In this document: in pieces, positions 1 through 13,043 of the stretch
How the letters are laid out: the number at the start of each line of letters is the position of its first letter
Numbering within the stretch: position 1 is the first letter of the stretch
From: Ectocarpus siliculosus
Lineage: Eukaryota; Sar; Phaeophyceae; Ectocarpales; Ectocarpaceae
DNA: 64,000 nucleotides
Reading direction: 5' to 3'
Assembly: GCA_000310025.1 (NCBI GenBank)
Contig: FN649751.1
Span: forward strand, 916,878-980,877
Program-made: the position numbers and the translations under genes
Notes under the pieces: model-generated
What the model saw: the letters and a program-made list of their open reading frames with translations, nothing else
What the model was told of the DNA's origin: nothing
Databases searched by the model: none

Positions 1-784
1 CACGTACGCATGCTGCTACACCCTCTCTTTTCCCCTCTGCCCTCCTCTCTCGTCGTGCTCCTTTTTCTTTCTCGCTTTTTCTCTGGTGCCGCCATCGCAC
101 GCAAGCACAGACGAACTAACGGACAGACACAGTTGTTCCACAAGGCTCGCCGCCTAGCTTATAGGCCGCCCCGTTACTTTTTTGGTGGAAAGCGGCCCTT
201 CCTAGTCGGCATGGCGGGGAGGCTGGAGGTTGTTGTTGCCGTTGATGCACAGGGTGTGCGTATACTGTATGCCTGTCTTTTTTAACTGCTGTCTGCCTGT
301 CTTTTCTAACCCCCTCTCTCGTTTTCTCTTTGGCACAAAAAAAAGAGAACAAGGACCAACGGTTTGTTATCATCAACGTGCCCGCGTGCCAAAATACAGA
401 GTATCAGGCTAGCGTGGGTTGGGGGCGTTCTTGGCAGAGACGAACGCGCCTTGTCCGCTATTGGTTTACTACGTTAGGGTGTGCATATTCGTATCACCTT
501 GAAAAAAGGCACTCTAATTTCGCATGCTGCTTGTTTCCGGTTGATCAAATTTGGCTGCACCACAACGGCAGCCCAACCTGCCCAACCCCAGCTGTCCGTG
601 GATGTATTGGCGCAGGCTAACAGTCCTGTGTTTTTATCCTGTGAAGATCTATTCTCGAGTTTTATACAACTTGTATCACGGGACCTTTTCAGCAAAAATG
701 TACAAAGCAGCGAAAGGCCCAAAAAAGTCCTGCCGGTCCATGAATCGAGTTTTAAATAACTCTATAGCAACTGACACGAGTTTA

Positions 785-1614
785 GGGTCGGTCTTAACGA
801 AGAAATCACATCTCGAAATCACATTTCGATATAAGAATAAAAGAGTCGGATCTACCCAAATCCGGACAGAAATGGCCTGTGTGTCTTAACCGGAGATCTG
901 CCAAATGGAAACGAATCTCTCCAGTCAACCACGAACAACCCGAGAGGTCCGCCGCTTGCCCAACTGCCAGATTGCTGTTGTGACGTACTGCTATGACGTG
1001 GCCACACCACATGGGGAGCTATCGCTCCCGAGAAGCACACACCAAACGCGTACATGGCCTCTGTGCGGTTCTGACACGATGTCTATGCATGTGGCACTTT
1101 GAATCGACCCTCGTCCGACAGAAAGCCGCCAATTCGTCAGTGCATTTGAAGTTCGACAACCCACGGGAGATTGCCCAACAGACCAACACATCCCACACAC
1201 GGTTTTTTTCGGGACCAGTCACGTGTAACAACGATGCGCTGTCACCCTCCCTTTGGGTTGGCTTTTTGCGCTCTTTCTTTCCTCTGTACTCGGCGGTGGA
1301 TGGAGTTCGTGTGGATGGGGGTAGGTGGGCACGCGCCGTGTATGCGACTAGACCGTGGTCCCGCAACTATGGACGCTGTTCACCCAAATCGGGATCCGAT
1401 TAAATGATTTCACCTTTTTTTTTTTTTCTTAATATGACACAACACCTTTTTTCTAATCCCGATTTGGTTTTGGGTCGTCCTGTTATAAGTCCTGAAGATT
1501 CGACGGGTTCCATAACATTTCAGCCAATCAACGAAAGAGTTCTGTGGATCTTCCGGTCTTATAACCAAATGTGAATGTGATTTCGAGATCTGATTTCTTC
1601 GTTAAGACCGACCC
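785..1614. mobile_element. Non-autonomous DNA transposon, PIF/Harbinger-like
   Basis: Sequence from 785 (GGGTCGGTCTTAACGAAG) recurs as reverse complement ending at 1614. About 55 bp of each end match with a few mismatches. Both ends are bordered directly by TTA (782-784 and 1615-1617), a 3-bp target duplication. TTA/TWA duplications with G-rich ends are typical of PIF/Harbinger elements, so I infer that superfamily. The 720-bp interior has no transposase-like frame, so the copy is non-autonomous or decayed. A second short internal inverted repeat lies at about 1385-1475. Confidence 0.75.
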
Positions 1615-2961
1615 TTAACGTTAAGACAACAACAACAACAAGACCACGCTGTCTGCGTCTCGGGCCATCTCTTGCATGTCTCTCGTACGCACTCTTCAAC
1701 CTAACCGTTCCCACAGCGTGTCGACCGTGAAAGTCGCGTTGATGAGTTTCCAATGTATACACAGCACTCAGTACCACCTCACGAATGAACCGGTTTCATT
1801 TCGTTCACTCCGAACTGCGCAACACGTCCGCTGTACTGTTACAGTACAATATTTGTATGTAATTGCACATTACAGCACATTGAATTTCGAGGTTCTGACT
1901 ACAGTCGCAGGCTATGCACGTATGTAAATACGATTACATATGCATAATAAACGGGAAGTTTTTGGAGACTACAGCAATACTGCTGTTCACCACAACGAAT
2001 TCCGGCCAACTTCGAGTGCTCTCAAACTCTCCCTTCTTCCTCATGGAGATAAACACAACACCTCGCGCGTGCCTCATGAGTCGGCAGTTTCTCCAAGTAA
2101 CAACTTGACAATACTACACGGCAGTGAATCATGAACAGCAGCGGGTTCAGCCAGCAGCTGCAGCAGCCGCGGTGCTATTTGGCTGCTGCTATCAGTGCGG
2201 CAGATAAACCCTACTGCTGCTCTCCTCTGTCGGTATGCCCGGTACGTGCGCAGCATGATACTTGATTGAGGGTATACGCATATGCATAGATCACGAACGC
2301 TGCTCTGCGGTGGCGTCGAGCTTACCAGCTAGCGGAGGGATCGACCGCTTTGGTTGCTTCTCCCTTGAGAGTCTGGCCCTCCCACAGCTTCGGCCACTTG
2401 CTGCTGCTTGTCGTGGCGACGGGCGCCTGCATCCCGGTCGAGGTGGTCATGGTGGGGAGCCTGCGAGGCGCACAGCGCGCGTGGACCATGAGTACACAAA
2501 AGCCTTGTGAAAGGAAACTGGACTCTCGTGGCGTGGACAACACTTGCGCAACATGCCCATGTATGTGCTGCTGCTCTTGGCACGCTTTAGAAATCACTCG
2601 CGTCGTAATGGCAAGCAGACAACCAGCTTACCTCACAAGCGTTCGGCAATTCCTGTCCCGATCCGCTAGGAGCAGGGGGTTGTGAGGCACGGGGCGCAAG
2701 GAACGGCGACAGTCTGTGTCGAGGATCTAGTCAAGTGCTGCTGTGTCTCCGCTGATGGAAAATTGATATGCTCTGATCTGCTTATGTGTCGCGAAACACC
2801 AAAGGCGGGACGAACAGACGAAATAATATGACTTTTTAGATCACGAACGTTCGGCCTGTCTGATCTGGAAATTTCTCCGAACTCTCTTGGTACATGGTAC
2901 GCACATGCTGTAGTTGACCCGAGGTGTTTGCAAGAACCTTGGTGGCTGCATGGTCCAGCAA

Positions 2962-3198
2962 CACAGGTGGACGTCCACCCCCCTTCCCCAAAATGTCGGA
3001 TGCCCTCGCCCCCTTGTGGAGACCTTGACAAGGTCGAACACCTTGGAGAAGACAACCAAGGCCTCAAAAATACCTCGATTTCTCCCCTTTCGAGGGCTTG
3101 GTTGTCTTGTCTTCTCCAAGATGTTCGACTTGTCAAGGTCTCCACAAGAGGGCGAAGGCATCCGACATTTTGGAGAAGGGGGTCGACCTCCACCTGTG
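2962..3198. mobile_element. Hairpin-forming MITE, nearly all inverted repeat
   Basis: The left half, from CACAGGTGGACGTC through the sequence around 3070, is repeated as reverse complement in the right half up to 3198. Arms are about 105 bp, with only scattered mismatches and a few small indels, separated by a spacer of about 20 bp. Transcribed, it would fold into one long hairpin. No clear target duplication could be defined. All overlapping open frames on both strands are by-products of the palindrome. A fold-back MITE is the simplest reading; a small-RNA hairpin locus is an alternative. Confidence 0.8.
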
Positions 3199-4540
3199 AA
3201 GTGAACACCGTGAACGAACCTCCTATGCACATATACATACATAGTTTTACTTACAGCCGTACATACATGTATGATGCATGCACACTCTGCGCTAATTGTA
3301 ACACCTCTGACTCCTCTCGTAATCCTACCGCCCCGACGTGCTACCTACGATAGGCTCGATGTCAACACCAATCTTTCAAAGCAGGATCTGTGGTATTAAC
3401 CTTGGTCATGAACACTCAGCTCATAAACAACACGCCTGCCTGCTGAGTGACAAACTGTCGTGTAATGCATGCGAATGGAACGAACGTTGAACGGCGAATG
3501 ATGAGTGAACGTTGAATAATGTAAGGCTCCCGCTCGATCAAATTAAATAAAGTATGTACAGGACCGTCATGACAGCCTACATATCATTTAAAAGGTTTTA
3601 GAGTATGCATAGGTGCGGGAGCTCCCAGTAGTGTACTTCCGGCGATAGACACTGCGTAGCAAAAAAAACGCATGTAATCTACCACAACGAGGTGTGGACG
3701 TGTGAACGATATCAGTCAGCCGGTCCCCAGTACATATCCCCAACATCGAACCGAGGCCCCGGCGTCTTAGTACCCCATTCAGTTGGTGCAAGCCATACAA
3801 TCAATCGCCGAAACTCGAAATAAAAAAAAAAAACAGTTTTAGCTCCCAGTCAAGAACTTGGGGCTCGAAAAATCGAGGCTCGCAAACCTCTAACGTCTGA
3901 GAGCACCATTTGTGAGCGAGCACGGATAAGAACCCCTTCCGGCTGAAACCTAGAAGCTCGATAATAGCAGCAATAAGTAGCATGACCCCAGAGGAGCTTA
4001 GAACCCCAGCCTCGGCCAAAATGAGAATTACGTCCCCATTAGTGCGGAGAGATCGCTGTACCCAGGAAGAAACAAACACAACAAACACCCAGTGTTCCCC
4101 GGCGGCCCGTACCCCGACGAAGAAATCTCCGCAGGATAAATTTGCGATATAGAAGTATGCCACAGCCATCGAACGGCGTCGTTTTCGTTCCGTCCTCGCC
4201 GATCATAATAACCCATCGGAGATAGATCTCGACAAGCCATCAGCGAGTTGTAGACCCATATGCATAGCACAACCCAACATTTTTTCCGCTCACATCACGC
4301 GCTTCTGCGTACCCGTGGTGCGACATGCATATATAGTGCTCCATCCAGTCGTGGTCACGGTTTTAGCCGTCAACTAACGTGTTGCTAATAAATTGTTGAA
4401 CCGCTGTTTAGTTCAGGGCATCGCCGCTGAGGTTCGGATACACTTTGATAGTCACTCTTGAGGTCTAGCCAATGTTGAACCTACAGTAGGTTCCTCACAC
4501 GGGATGTGTCACGTACCGTGGCCGACTCTACATGACCCAA

Positions 4541-4567
4541 CTCTAACCCTAACCCTCACCCTCACCC
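4541..4567. repeat. Interstitial telomere-like repeat
   Basis: CTCTAACCCTAACCCTCACC and the next few bases are degenerate copies of CCCTAA/TTAGGG. A second short tract (TTAACCCTAACCCTGACC) lies at about 12495. Both are flanked by ordinary sequence, so they are internal tracts and not a chromosome end. Confidence 0.6.
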
Positions 4568-5327
4568 ACGGCCAACGCACGGCCTTGCGGCCGCGAACTG
4601 GACGAGCTTGCGACTGCGCCGAGTTCGCGGAATGCGGAACGGCGAGAGGGCGCTGAAGAAGAATCGACCGTTAGAACCAACGGCAATCAACGCCCGACCA
4701 ATCAGGAGGCGTTAGTTCTAAAGATTCAACAGGTACCATCAATGTCGAACACTGCAGCCGCTAAACCTCTCGCGCGGCTACAGCACCGCTACATCGGGCG
4801 CGTAAAACAAAGCGGTTATAGACGAACCGCGAAAATACACCGCGAAACACTGCATTACCCAACAAACGCAGCGTCGAAACCTCGTTTCGATAAGGCCACA
4901 CGTGCGTCTCAAGACATAAAGGCAGACGGCTGCTGAATTAAATCGCCCAGCTAATGGCACGAGACACCAAAAGCTCGCCAACATTCCAAGGCCGTCTTAC
5001 AAACGATCCATTACCGGTCCAACTACTGCAGAGAAATGTAGGCACTTCAAGACACCGAAACGCATACTCAAACCTACCCAGTCACTCTCACCGCTGCTAT
5101 TGGTTCCCTGCGGCGGATTCAATATACTACCCCATCTAGCACAAAAGAAAGAGGTTACATAGTGGTTCGGGCCCCGATTATGCACGCCCACTTCACCCGT
5201 TCGCGAAGAGCATGCCTATTCTCCAGGAAGGTCTTCGCATATTGTCTGCGTCTATGGCTTCAAAACGAAACAATGAAATAAATATTCACTTGTGCCAGCG
5301 GGCGCGTACAGACCGGTTGTGAAGGCC

Positions 5328-8300
5328 TCAGCACGGAGGGAGGTACTTGGCAGCCCAGGCGGCGATCCACTTGAGGTCTGTCAGCATGTACTTGAGCGCA
5401 CGCGTCCAGTCCTCGTAGCTGCTGCCCAGGGCCACCGGGAGCCCACCGACCGTGCCCTCCTTCTCCTTGATGTGGTAGGGGAGTCTCAGCGTCGGGTCGT
5501 GTTCCTGTACGTGATCTCCGACTTCTCCTAAGGAGAAAGATCAAACAGAAAAAAAAATGGACGTGGCAAACATGCAAACGTCACGACAATGATGCTCCAG
5601 CGCGTTCCAGTACCTACCCTTGTAGCACGACTACGACCGCGCGATACAAATACTTAGGTAGTTGCCAACCGAGGCAGGCGCATCGTCCTACGAAATTTGG
5701 CAAGGCGCATGTGTGTTCGTCCTTCCAGTGAAAGACACGAAGCACGCCTTTGACCATGCTGGCAGTGACCACTTGCCTAAGAGGCAACGCACCGCCGGGG
5801 CTTGTGCGCGCGCTGGCGAACGTTTGCAGCGCGGGCGCGATGTGAAACGGCGTTTTTTGCCGATCTAGGTGGTGCAGCAATACAAAACGGGGTTGTGATC
5901 ACAAGTGATACATTGACTGATCCCTGGTGAGCATACATTTGGCTGATGCTCTGATCAAGAAACAACAATCAAGAAGTAAGCTCGGGCACACGCCCTCGAC
6001 TGCGTCCCACAAATCCGCGACTCTAAACATGGACAGCGAATGCATCCACGCCATCGGCTTACCGAGGCAGTGCAGGAAGGCCTTGAGCGCGAAGTTAAAG
6101 TTGCGCCGCGGGAAGAGGCTAAAGCTCTCGTCCGTGTGCAGACTGTAGAGCACCCTCCCGTCTTCCGAACGAGCGATCTTGGTGAAGCTCCCGCAGGGAG
6201 CGATGAGGTACTTAGTGAACTCCACGCCCATTGCCATCGCCACTGGTTTTAGCGACGGAGCCGAATACCAGTTCAGATACGCCAACCGAGCCAACCCACC
6301 CGTCGAACACGGGCAAGGTAGGGGAAGACAAGGGCCGAGGGGAAAATTGGAGAGCGTTGAACATGCTGAGGGTGTGGGCACTCGGGCACTCGCACCTAAC
6401 ACCTCTGGCGGTATCTGCTGGCGAATGAGAGTTCGCGCGGTGCTGAAATAAAACGGCTGTGTCATGCAAACAACATGGACGGCGGGGTGGAGACTGGCAC
6501 CGGGACGAAGCGATCAAATCATCACAGCCGAAGCTACCGAACGGGAGGAAATAATGACAAACTCTACACGATATCGCAGGCCAGCCTGGGGATCGTCCGC
6601 GGCAATGTCGTCCACATTGTGTCATGTTCGACAGCTAATTAGGAAATTCCCGCTTTTTTCCTCGTGCAAATGCTTTGCAGCCTTGGTTGGCGTGCTAAGG
6701 GAGACATCGTCATAAACGGCCAAACAAACACAGAAGGCGGAACGGTCGTTGTTCCTGGCGCTAAGGGGCGCTTTGCACACGGCACGACATCCTCAGGGCG
6801 GGTACGCAGAACCACGCCAAGCATCACAAGCCCAAAACGCAAGCGTACCGGTGACAAGGACGATGGCCGCCTGCCCCACGCCAGCGTTGACTTCCTGCCA
6901 GTCCACCACGTGAGTGTTGAGCCTGCCAACCCGGAAGCCGTTGATAGTGCCGAACGGTCCTTGGTGCCAGATGTGGAAGCAGTCGTTCAGGGCACCTGCT
7001 CAGACAACAACACGCGTGAAAGGATGGTGGGTCGGAAGACGCACGCGGGAACGGACGCAACGAAGAAGAAAACAACGGGAGGACGAGGAGCAATTACGAT
7101 CGTGTTTTTCGCCGGAGAAAGCGTCGTGCGGCCTGCGGCTCAGCCTTTTGACGACAAAACACGAAAGCACAAGCTCAAACATGTGGCAGCGTTGCAAAAA
7201 ACACAGGCCCGCCTGAACTGCTTGTAAGCCTGTCTACGGCGCAAGACTTTCCAGCACAACCAGCATGACAAGCAAACGCTGCCTACAGTACGCACTCAGC
7301 ACAGAACAAGAGGCTGTCGCTGCGATCGGAACGCCACGGTGCTCACCCATCCTCATGGCGCTGACAAGCTGCTCAGAGTACAACGCCTTCCGGCTGCGGC
7401 AGTTCTGCCGAGCCTCCGCCACGTCGCTCCTCCTGGAGTCCAAGGCGATCCTTCGGGACAGGAGGTCCGCTCGACATCGCGCTAGCTCCGCTGCAGGTGG
7501 GTGGGCATGCCGAATGCACGCAAGGGATGTGGTATCAGACATGGGGGGGCGAGGAACTTCTTGATTGACCTTCCCGGGAGACGGATGGTTTCAACACTGA
7601 AGAGAGGCGACGGTAGCTTTTGCAGATGCCTCTCATATACCTACCTGCCTATCCCCAGAGCTCCGGGAGGCATCCCTACCTCCAACGAAGTGCAACAGCC
7701 AGGCCACCTTCACTACAAAGGCGTTTTCAATGGCCATGTTTTCAACACCACGAACGAGCATCTCGTCTTATTCTTCCAAGGCTATTTATTCTGTTGGCGA
7801 GGTACTCGGGGGACGATCGTTCGTCTCTACGGACTCTTACTTAATACGGCGCCCACCCAGCTGGCGCTGGGACCCCTGTTGCAAAGCGGGTACGTAACAA
7901 ATAACACCAGCTTTTCACTAAAGTAGGAATTTCTTGGCATCGGACGTTCTCGGATCTACGAAACTGCTTTCTGCAGCATCGCCGACACAATATTGCGGGC
8001 ATGCCGTCCAGGGCTGGCATGCAACGAAGCCTTGGCCGACACAGGCATGCGCGGAATGTTATGCACACAAGCACAAGGACAGTCAGGCTGTCAACATGCT
8101 TTCCGCGTCGTCACCGCAAGACAATCGCAACGGGTAAATCATCGACAAAAACATGGGCGTGGACTCGCTCAAACAGGCAGGTGACGTGCAATCCAACCTT
8201 TTGCCCGTCCACACGACCCGAATCTGTGACTTGGGGAAAGCACACACCTCGTGTATTCGCCAGCAGCTCCCTCTCTCGCCACACCGCCGCCCGTCGTCTT

Positions 8301-11032
8301 CGAACCTTCCCGACTTCTGCGAGAAGCCGATGGTGCTCCCGTTTAGCCTCCGACTGCGCCATCCAGCCCGCCGTCCCCTCCCCGATCCACCCCACGGCAC
8401 CCCCGATAAAGCCCCAAATCTGTAGCCATAGACACGGGGCGGCAGGCGATACGGTGAGAGCGTGAAATGCGACTGCATACGCACAGAAGGTACGTTTATT
8501 ACGAAAAAGGACCTGGGAGGGTGCACGCAGACCCTAAGTCTGACATAGACGATGCTATACTGTATCCAGCATGTCTGCTCACTTCGAAAAACCTCCGAAG
8601 ACAGCTGAAGAAGGCACAAGGGTCGATTGATGGGCTATTGGATGTCGCCGGTGACGGAACTGTCCCTACCGCTTTTTCCCGGAGAATAAAGTTGTGACAA
8701 AAGTAAATGTTTATTGGCGACTTTTGGTCGGGTACTTTTGTCAATAATACTTTTATTGCAGGCTCACTACATAGGGGCGAAGGAAATTTTCTTCACGGGC
8801 CTGATGGAATGCGGAGGCGTGCTCATTGTTTGTTTATTGGACAACGGCGAGATGCAGGCACCGCGAAACCGGCCAGAGCGTGCAAAAAAATCTTGGAAAA
8901 CGAGTTGGTGACACAAAACCTGGCGTTGTGCCTTCCAATCGAAGCCAGGCAGACCTCGATCATGTTCACATTCAACACAAACTGTTGACGCAGACTCTAC
9001 AAATACGTGTTCTATACAGCTGCGACCATCGCAAGCAACTCCCACTCATCGTACAAGTATTCTAACTTGGCCGTTCAACTGTGGCTTGGATCGTGCGCGT
9101 GTGTGTGGCGGGAGAGGGTCTACGTGTGTGGTAGGGGCAGGTGCTTGACGTGGATTGGTGGAAGTCTCGCTGCGAAAATTTTGTCCAACACATTTTTCGC
9201 GAGAACATTCTTGCCCCAGATCGCGCGAATATTGCCATTGCGATTTTGGTCAAAAACAAAACTTTTTGCTCTCGGAAAGAGCGTACAAGTTGCGAGAAAA
9301 GCTTGCAAACTTCACCTTTTCTCGCAACTTTATGCTCTTTACGCTCCCCTAAAAAGCAGTGCTATCGAGGACGGTTGCGAAATGTGCATGTCGGGGGGCA
9401 ACGAGGCCGTTGCCAAATAGAGCACGGCCCAGCACCGCCGTGTCGTGTTGGAGGTGCGTAAACAAACAACGACGACTTGACGTATTTGGGGGGGGAAGGT
9501 GGAATGCCGTGCCCACACTCTGCTGTGTGTAGCCCGGTGAGACACGCGATATCGAATTCCACATAATTCCTGGTGGTCGGCACGGTCAAGACGTGTTGCT
9601 GAAGGGCACCCACCAGGTGGCCGCGGCACCGTGCGCCAAAGCACAGTGCCGTGGTTGGCGATCTACGCAAGTATCCCTGAAGAACGACGGCAACAGTACT
9701 ACTGTATTCTGCGGTACCTTTTCCAATAGCCACCGCCGGCATGAGTAGCATCCACCAACGGTTGGTGAGCAGCATCTACCAACACTGGAACAATCTACAG
9801 CGGTGTGCTCGTTATTGTGAGACTCGGTATCGGGGGTGGCGTGCTTACGTTGGGGCCTTTTCCCGCTGTGCTGCCCGCCGAGGTCTCCGCTCCCTCCGCA
9901 TCACCCGAGCTAAGTCGTGGGACCCCTTTCTTCGTTCCGCCTCTCCCGTGATCTAAAACACTATCGTCGTCACCGTCAGCAACTGCTTCCGCTTTCGCTC
10001 CTCCAGTGGTGGCGACGTCTGGAACTGCCCCAGGTGCCGGCTTCGTAGCGCCGGGATCGTTCTCCCCGCCGGCGGAGACGTTGGACAAGCTTTCCTGGGC
10101 GACACCTGCTGTGGTAGAGATTGGGCTTGCTCTTGGATGGCAAGCGGCCGGGCAGGCTGCTGGGGGCGCCGCAATGAGGTGCTCCATCGCCTCCCGGTAC
10201 ATGCGGACCTGCGTGTTGCGCGGGAAAGCCTTGAGGAGTGGATTTGAAGTTCAAATCAGCATGGTCAAACATACAGCAGTGCCCGCCGCAACACCAGTAG
10301 CAGTGCGCAGAAGCGCACACTCCTCAAGTGCTTTTTCCGGCATCCTATTCATTTTGCACGTCGGTCCTCACCCTTTCCGGTACAGTCCTGGGCGTACCAG
10401 CCGGAGACATAGAAAGGATCGCCGCACAAGAATTGAGTTCTCAAGTACAAAACCTTACCAGCAGCGGCGGCGGAGTCAAGTCGCACGCAACACCGAGCAC
10501 GGCGGTAAGTTCGATCGTTGACTCTCTGAGATAGTTTCTGTCCTGCTGTGTGCAAACACGGTTGCCATCCAAGCGAACCTCTTGTAGACGTGTGCATGGA
10601 AAAACGCTTGTCGACCTCTTGCTGTCACGGAAGTCGTACTTCCGTGCACACTCACACGCATCTCACATGAAACAAACAGCCAGCAGTGCTGCTCAATCGG
10701 TGCAGCTCAAAGCTTGATCGGGGTGGGGGTCCCGTGGACTCTAAACTCAAGCACAATAGACGCGAAGAGAGGAGAGCTTATTGTCGCGGTCAGCACGGCC
10801 GGAAACGGCGTAAAACCACGGCGATCCAGGGCAAACACTCGGGTTAATCAGATGTATTTAGCTGCCTAGTTTTGCAAAAACGCATGATCTCTTGCGGCGC
10901 CCGGATTCGCCGCCAAAAGAGTGAACAAAAACTGCGGCGAAACACGTGTAGACTACCAGCAGTATATGCGATGCGAAAGCTCACCTGCTGCTCAGCGAGC
11001 TGGAGCCTCCCCTGCAGCTCTCGATAGGCCAT
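5328..11032 (-). CDS. ATG6: Beclin-1/ATG6 autophagy protein
   Basis: Beclin is the scaffold subunit of the class III phosphatidylinositol 3-kinase (VPS34) complexes that start autophagosome formation. Exons (minus strand): 11032-10985, 10208-9849, 8419-8248, 7490-7347, 6995-6849, 6242-6063, 5527-5328. All introns have GT/AG ends, all phases match, and the sum is 416 codons; family members are usually about 450. Residues 157-241 are Arg/Glu/Ala-rich and fit the coiled coil. From 243 the family signature is clear: [20 protein letters not shown], then [16 protein letters not shown], a [12 protein letters not shown] segment, and a C-terminal [14 protein letters not shown] stretch, i.e. the evolutionarily conserved domain. 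Residues 17-136 are Pro/Ala/Gly-rich and unlike known Beclins. The start is tentative because an acceptor-like site precedes exon 1 (at 11038), so an upstream exon may exist. I did not find the N-terminal CxxC pair common in Beclins. Confidence 0.9.
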
Positions 11033-11037
11033 AACTC

Positions 11038-13043
11038 CTACAGGACATGAACTAGTTGTCCAATATCCTTGTATACCTGCAATGCCTCGACCGCCCGCTG
11101 CCTGTGCGCTGGTATTGCGGGTTAGTGTAGTGGAGTTTTGTCTCTCTTCTGGTTCCGGTCCGGGGGCTCGTGGATGGGAACTTTGGATACCCCGTTTTCA
11201 TGATGCGCCGTTGGCGATGTCGGAAGAATGATGAGAATGAGAATGGCTGGGTCATACGGCACTATTATAGGCCTTCTCTGGTGTACACAAGCAGTAGTAG
11301 CCACATGGGCCGATGGAAGTGATGCTGGTGTTGGCTACACAATGCAGGGGACTTCTGTAGTTACTGCTCGGTTCGACAGCAACCAGAATACACACGCACA
11401 GCGGCAATTACCTGCGAATACGAAACGCTGTAAATAATGTGGGACCCGTACCTGTATGTAGTGGATACGATCTTTGTCTTTAACCATGTAGTAAGGGCGG
11501 CAAAGTGCCGATGCCCGCCATACCACCAGGGCAGCCCACCAAAGTCGTGACTAAGGCGGTTCTCAAGGGTTTTGGTAAAGAGGCCTCTGTATGCGCCGGT
11601 TGACAAAATATCTTTGGACACGAAGGGGTCCACAAAACACACCAAACAAACGTGCTGCGCGCGCTCGCGCGCTCGCGCAGCAGGCACCCAGGGCGCTGCG
11701 CTGCAGCTGCGCCATGATGAAGTGTTCCCCACACGGACACTAGCCATACTTCATGGCTACTACGAATTCACGAACGAACGTACGTGTAGCTGCGCTGGAT
11801 ATGGTTAAAACATCAGAGAAGAAACTAACATTGGTACGGTTTTTGACAGCCAACAACGAGCGAGACGCATCCGGTTGTCACGCAGGTTGTCACGCAGGGG
11901 TCACCACTCAAGCTCAAACCTGCCGAGGACGTGAAATATGTATTACGGCCGACGGAGTAATAGCTGATGCCGCGGCGGTTCGGCTGTCACACGTGCGGCT
12001 TGGATATCTTCCAACTGAAAGTTATCAGTCAGTCCGTCACTCGCCGCGCACTTCCACACTACAGACAGACGGTGTAGAAAACAATTTTGTCGTGGCTTTG
12101 AAGGGAGCGAACAGCGATGCCTGGGTTCCCACCCTCGCGCCCGCGCTGGACGTATGGCATAACATCGCTGTAGTTCCCATGTGTTCCTCGCAGATATCTG
12201 GGCAAGCTATTGGAAGTGTTTGAATCAGGATCATGAAGAAGGGAAAAACCTGCACGAGGAGAATGACTTCACCACCGAGCTGTCACTGCCGCCTTATGGC
12301 CTACTACGTAGTAGACAGCCAAGGTTAGTTCAAACTCGCCAAAAAATAAGACGGCATAATTAAATATCGACGCGTTTTACCGAGCGCGTGCAAATATATG
12401 CCGGCAGGAGAACATGTGCTCCCGAACGACCTGCAACGGGCTGCACGCGAGGAAATAAAGTTTATCTATGAGGCATGGGTTACGGAGACTCTAACATTAA
12501 CCCTAACCCTGACCGTACCCCCGAAATTCCACTGATTTTATTCTTCATCTAATATATTTGCTGACAAAAAACCTTCGTAACGCCAGCGCCTGCAACTATC
12601 GACGCCAGCAACAAGCACATAACGTCTTCGAAATCTATAATAATTCGTGGACAGAGTCAAGGTCGAAAAGTACATACAACAAGCAGACCGGCTAACGACG
12701 CTACATGGGGACTGCACTACAAGCAGCAGGAACATACGTCCCTAGAGACGAAACTTCAACGATGACCCCTCGTTTCCGCTCGGTCCGTCGTAGTCCGCAT
12801 TCCCAGCAGGAATGTTCAGGACACTATGTACCCCCCAGACTATCACAAGCAAGTCAGGCGGATAGGCCAGTCACAGTGGCCATGCGGCTTGTCCCTTCAT
12901 GCCCCCTCCCAACGTGTAAGATCCACGTTCGCAAACAACCTCTGTCTATCTAACGAGTCTGGCGAACGTCAAGTATTGGGAGCGGGAACGCGCTCTGACT
13001 GAAGAGCACCTGCATGTTTTGTTGGTTGTCATGCCTGAGCTTC
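11038..13043. other. Intergenic interval upstream of ATG6
   Basis: No recognisable gene. It may hold the ATG6 promoter or a 5' exon: a 25-nt segment near 11066-11090 on the minus strand is bordered by AG and GTATAC and is phase-compatible, but too short to trust. The plus-strand 156-codon frame at 11753-12223 has no recognisable domain. An alternating GCGC/CTCGCG palindromic stretch lies at about 11658-11682. Confidence 0.4.

Larger units (their letters stand above)
1..5327. other. Gene-poor interval with repeats
   Basis: No open frame here shows a recognisable domain or a coherent set of splice borders. The interval contains two transposon-like inverted-repeat elements (785-1614 and 2962-3198) and a telomere-like short tract (4541-4567). 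A short minus-strand frame at about 2597-2322 and an overlapping plus frame are open but resemble nothing I know. The interval ends at the stop codon of the minus-strand ATG6 gene. Confidence 0.5.

Noticed and set aside
2841-3353. Overlapping frames on both strands, up to 190 codons
   Set aside because: Both strands give the same peptide-like text because the region is a palindromic MITE; this is not coding evidence.
10006-10521. Plus-strand frame of 171 codons
   Set aside because: Antisense to the ATG6 exon 10208-9849, which has good splice borders and matching phases on the minus strand.
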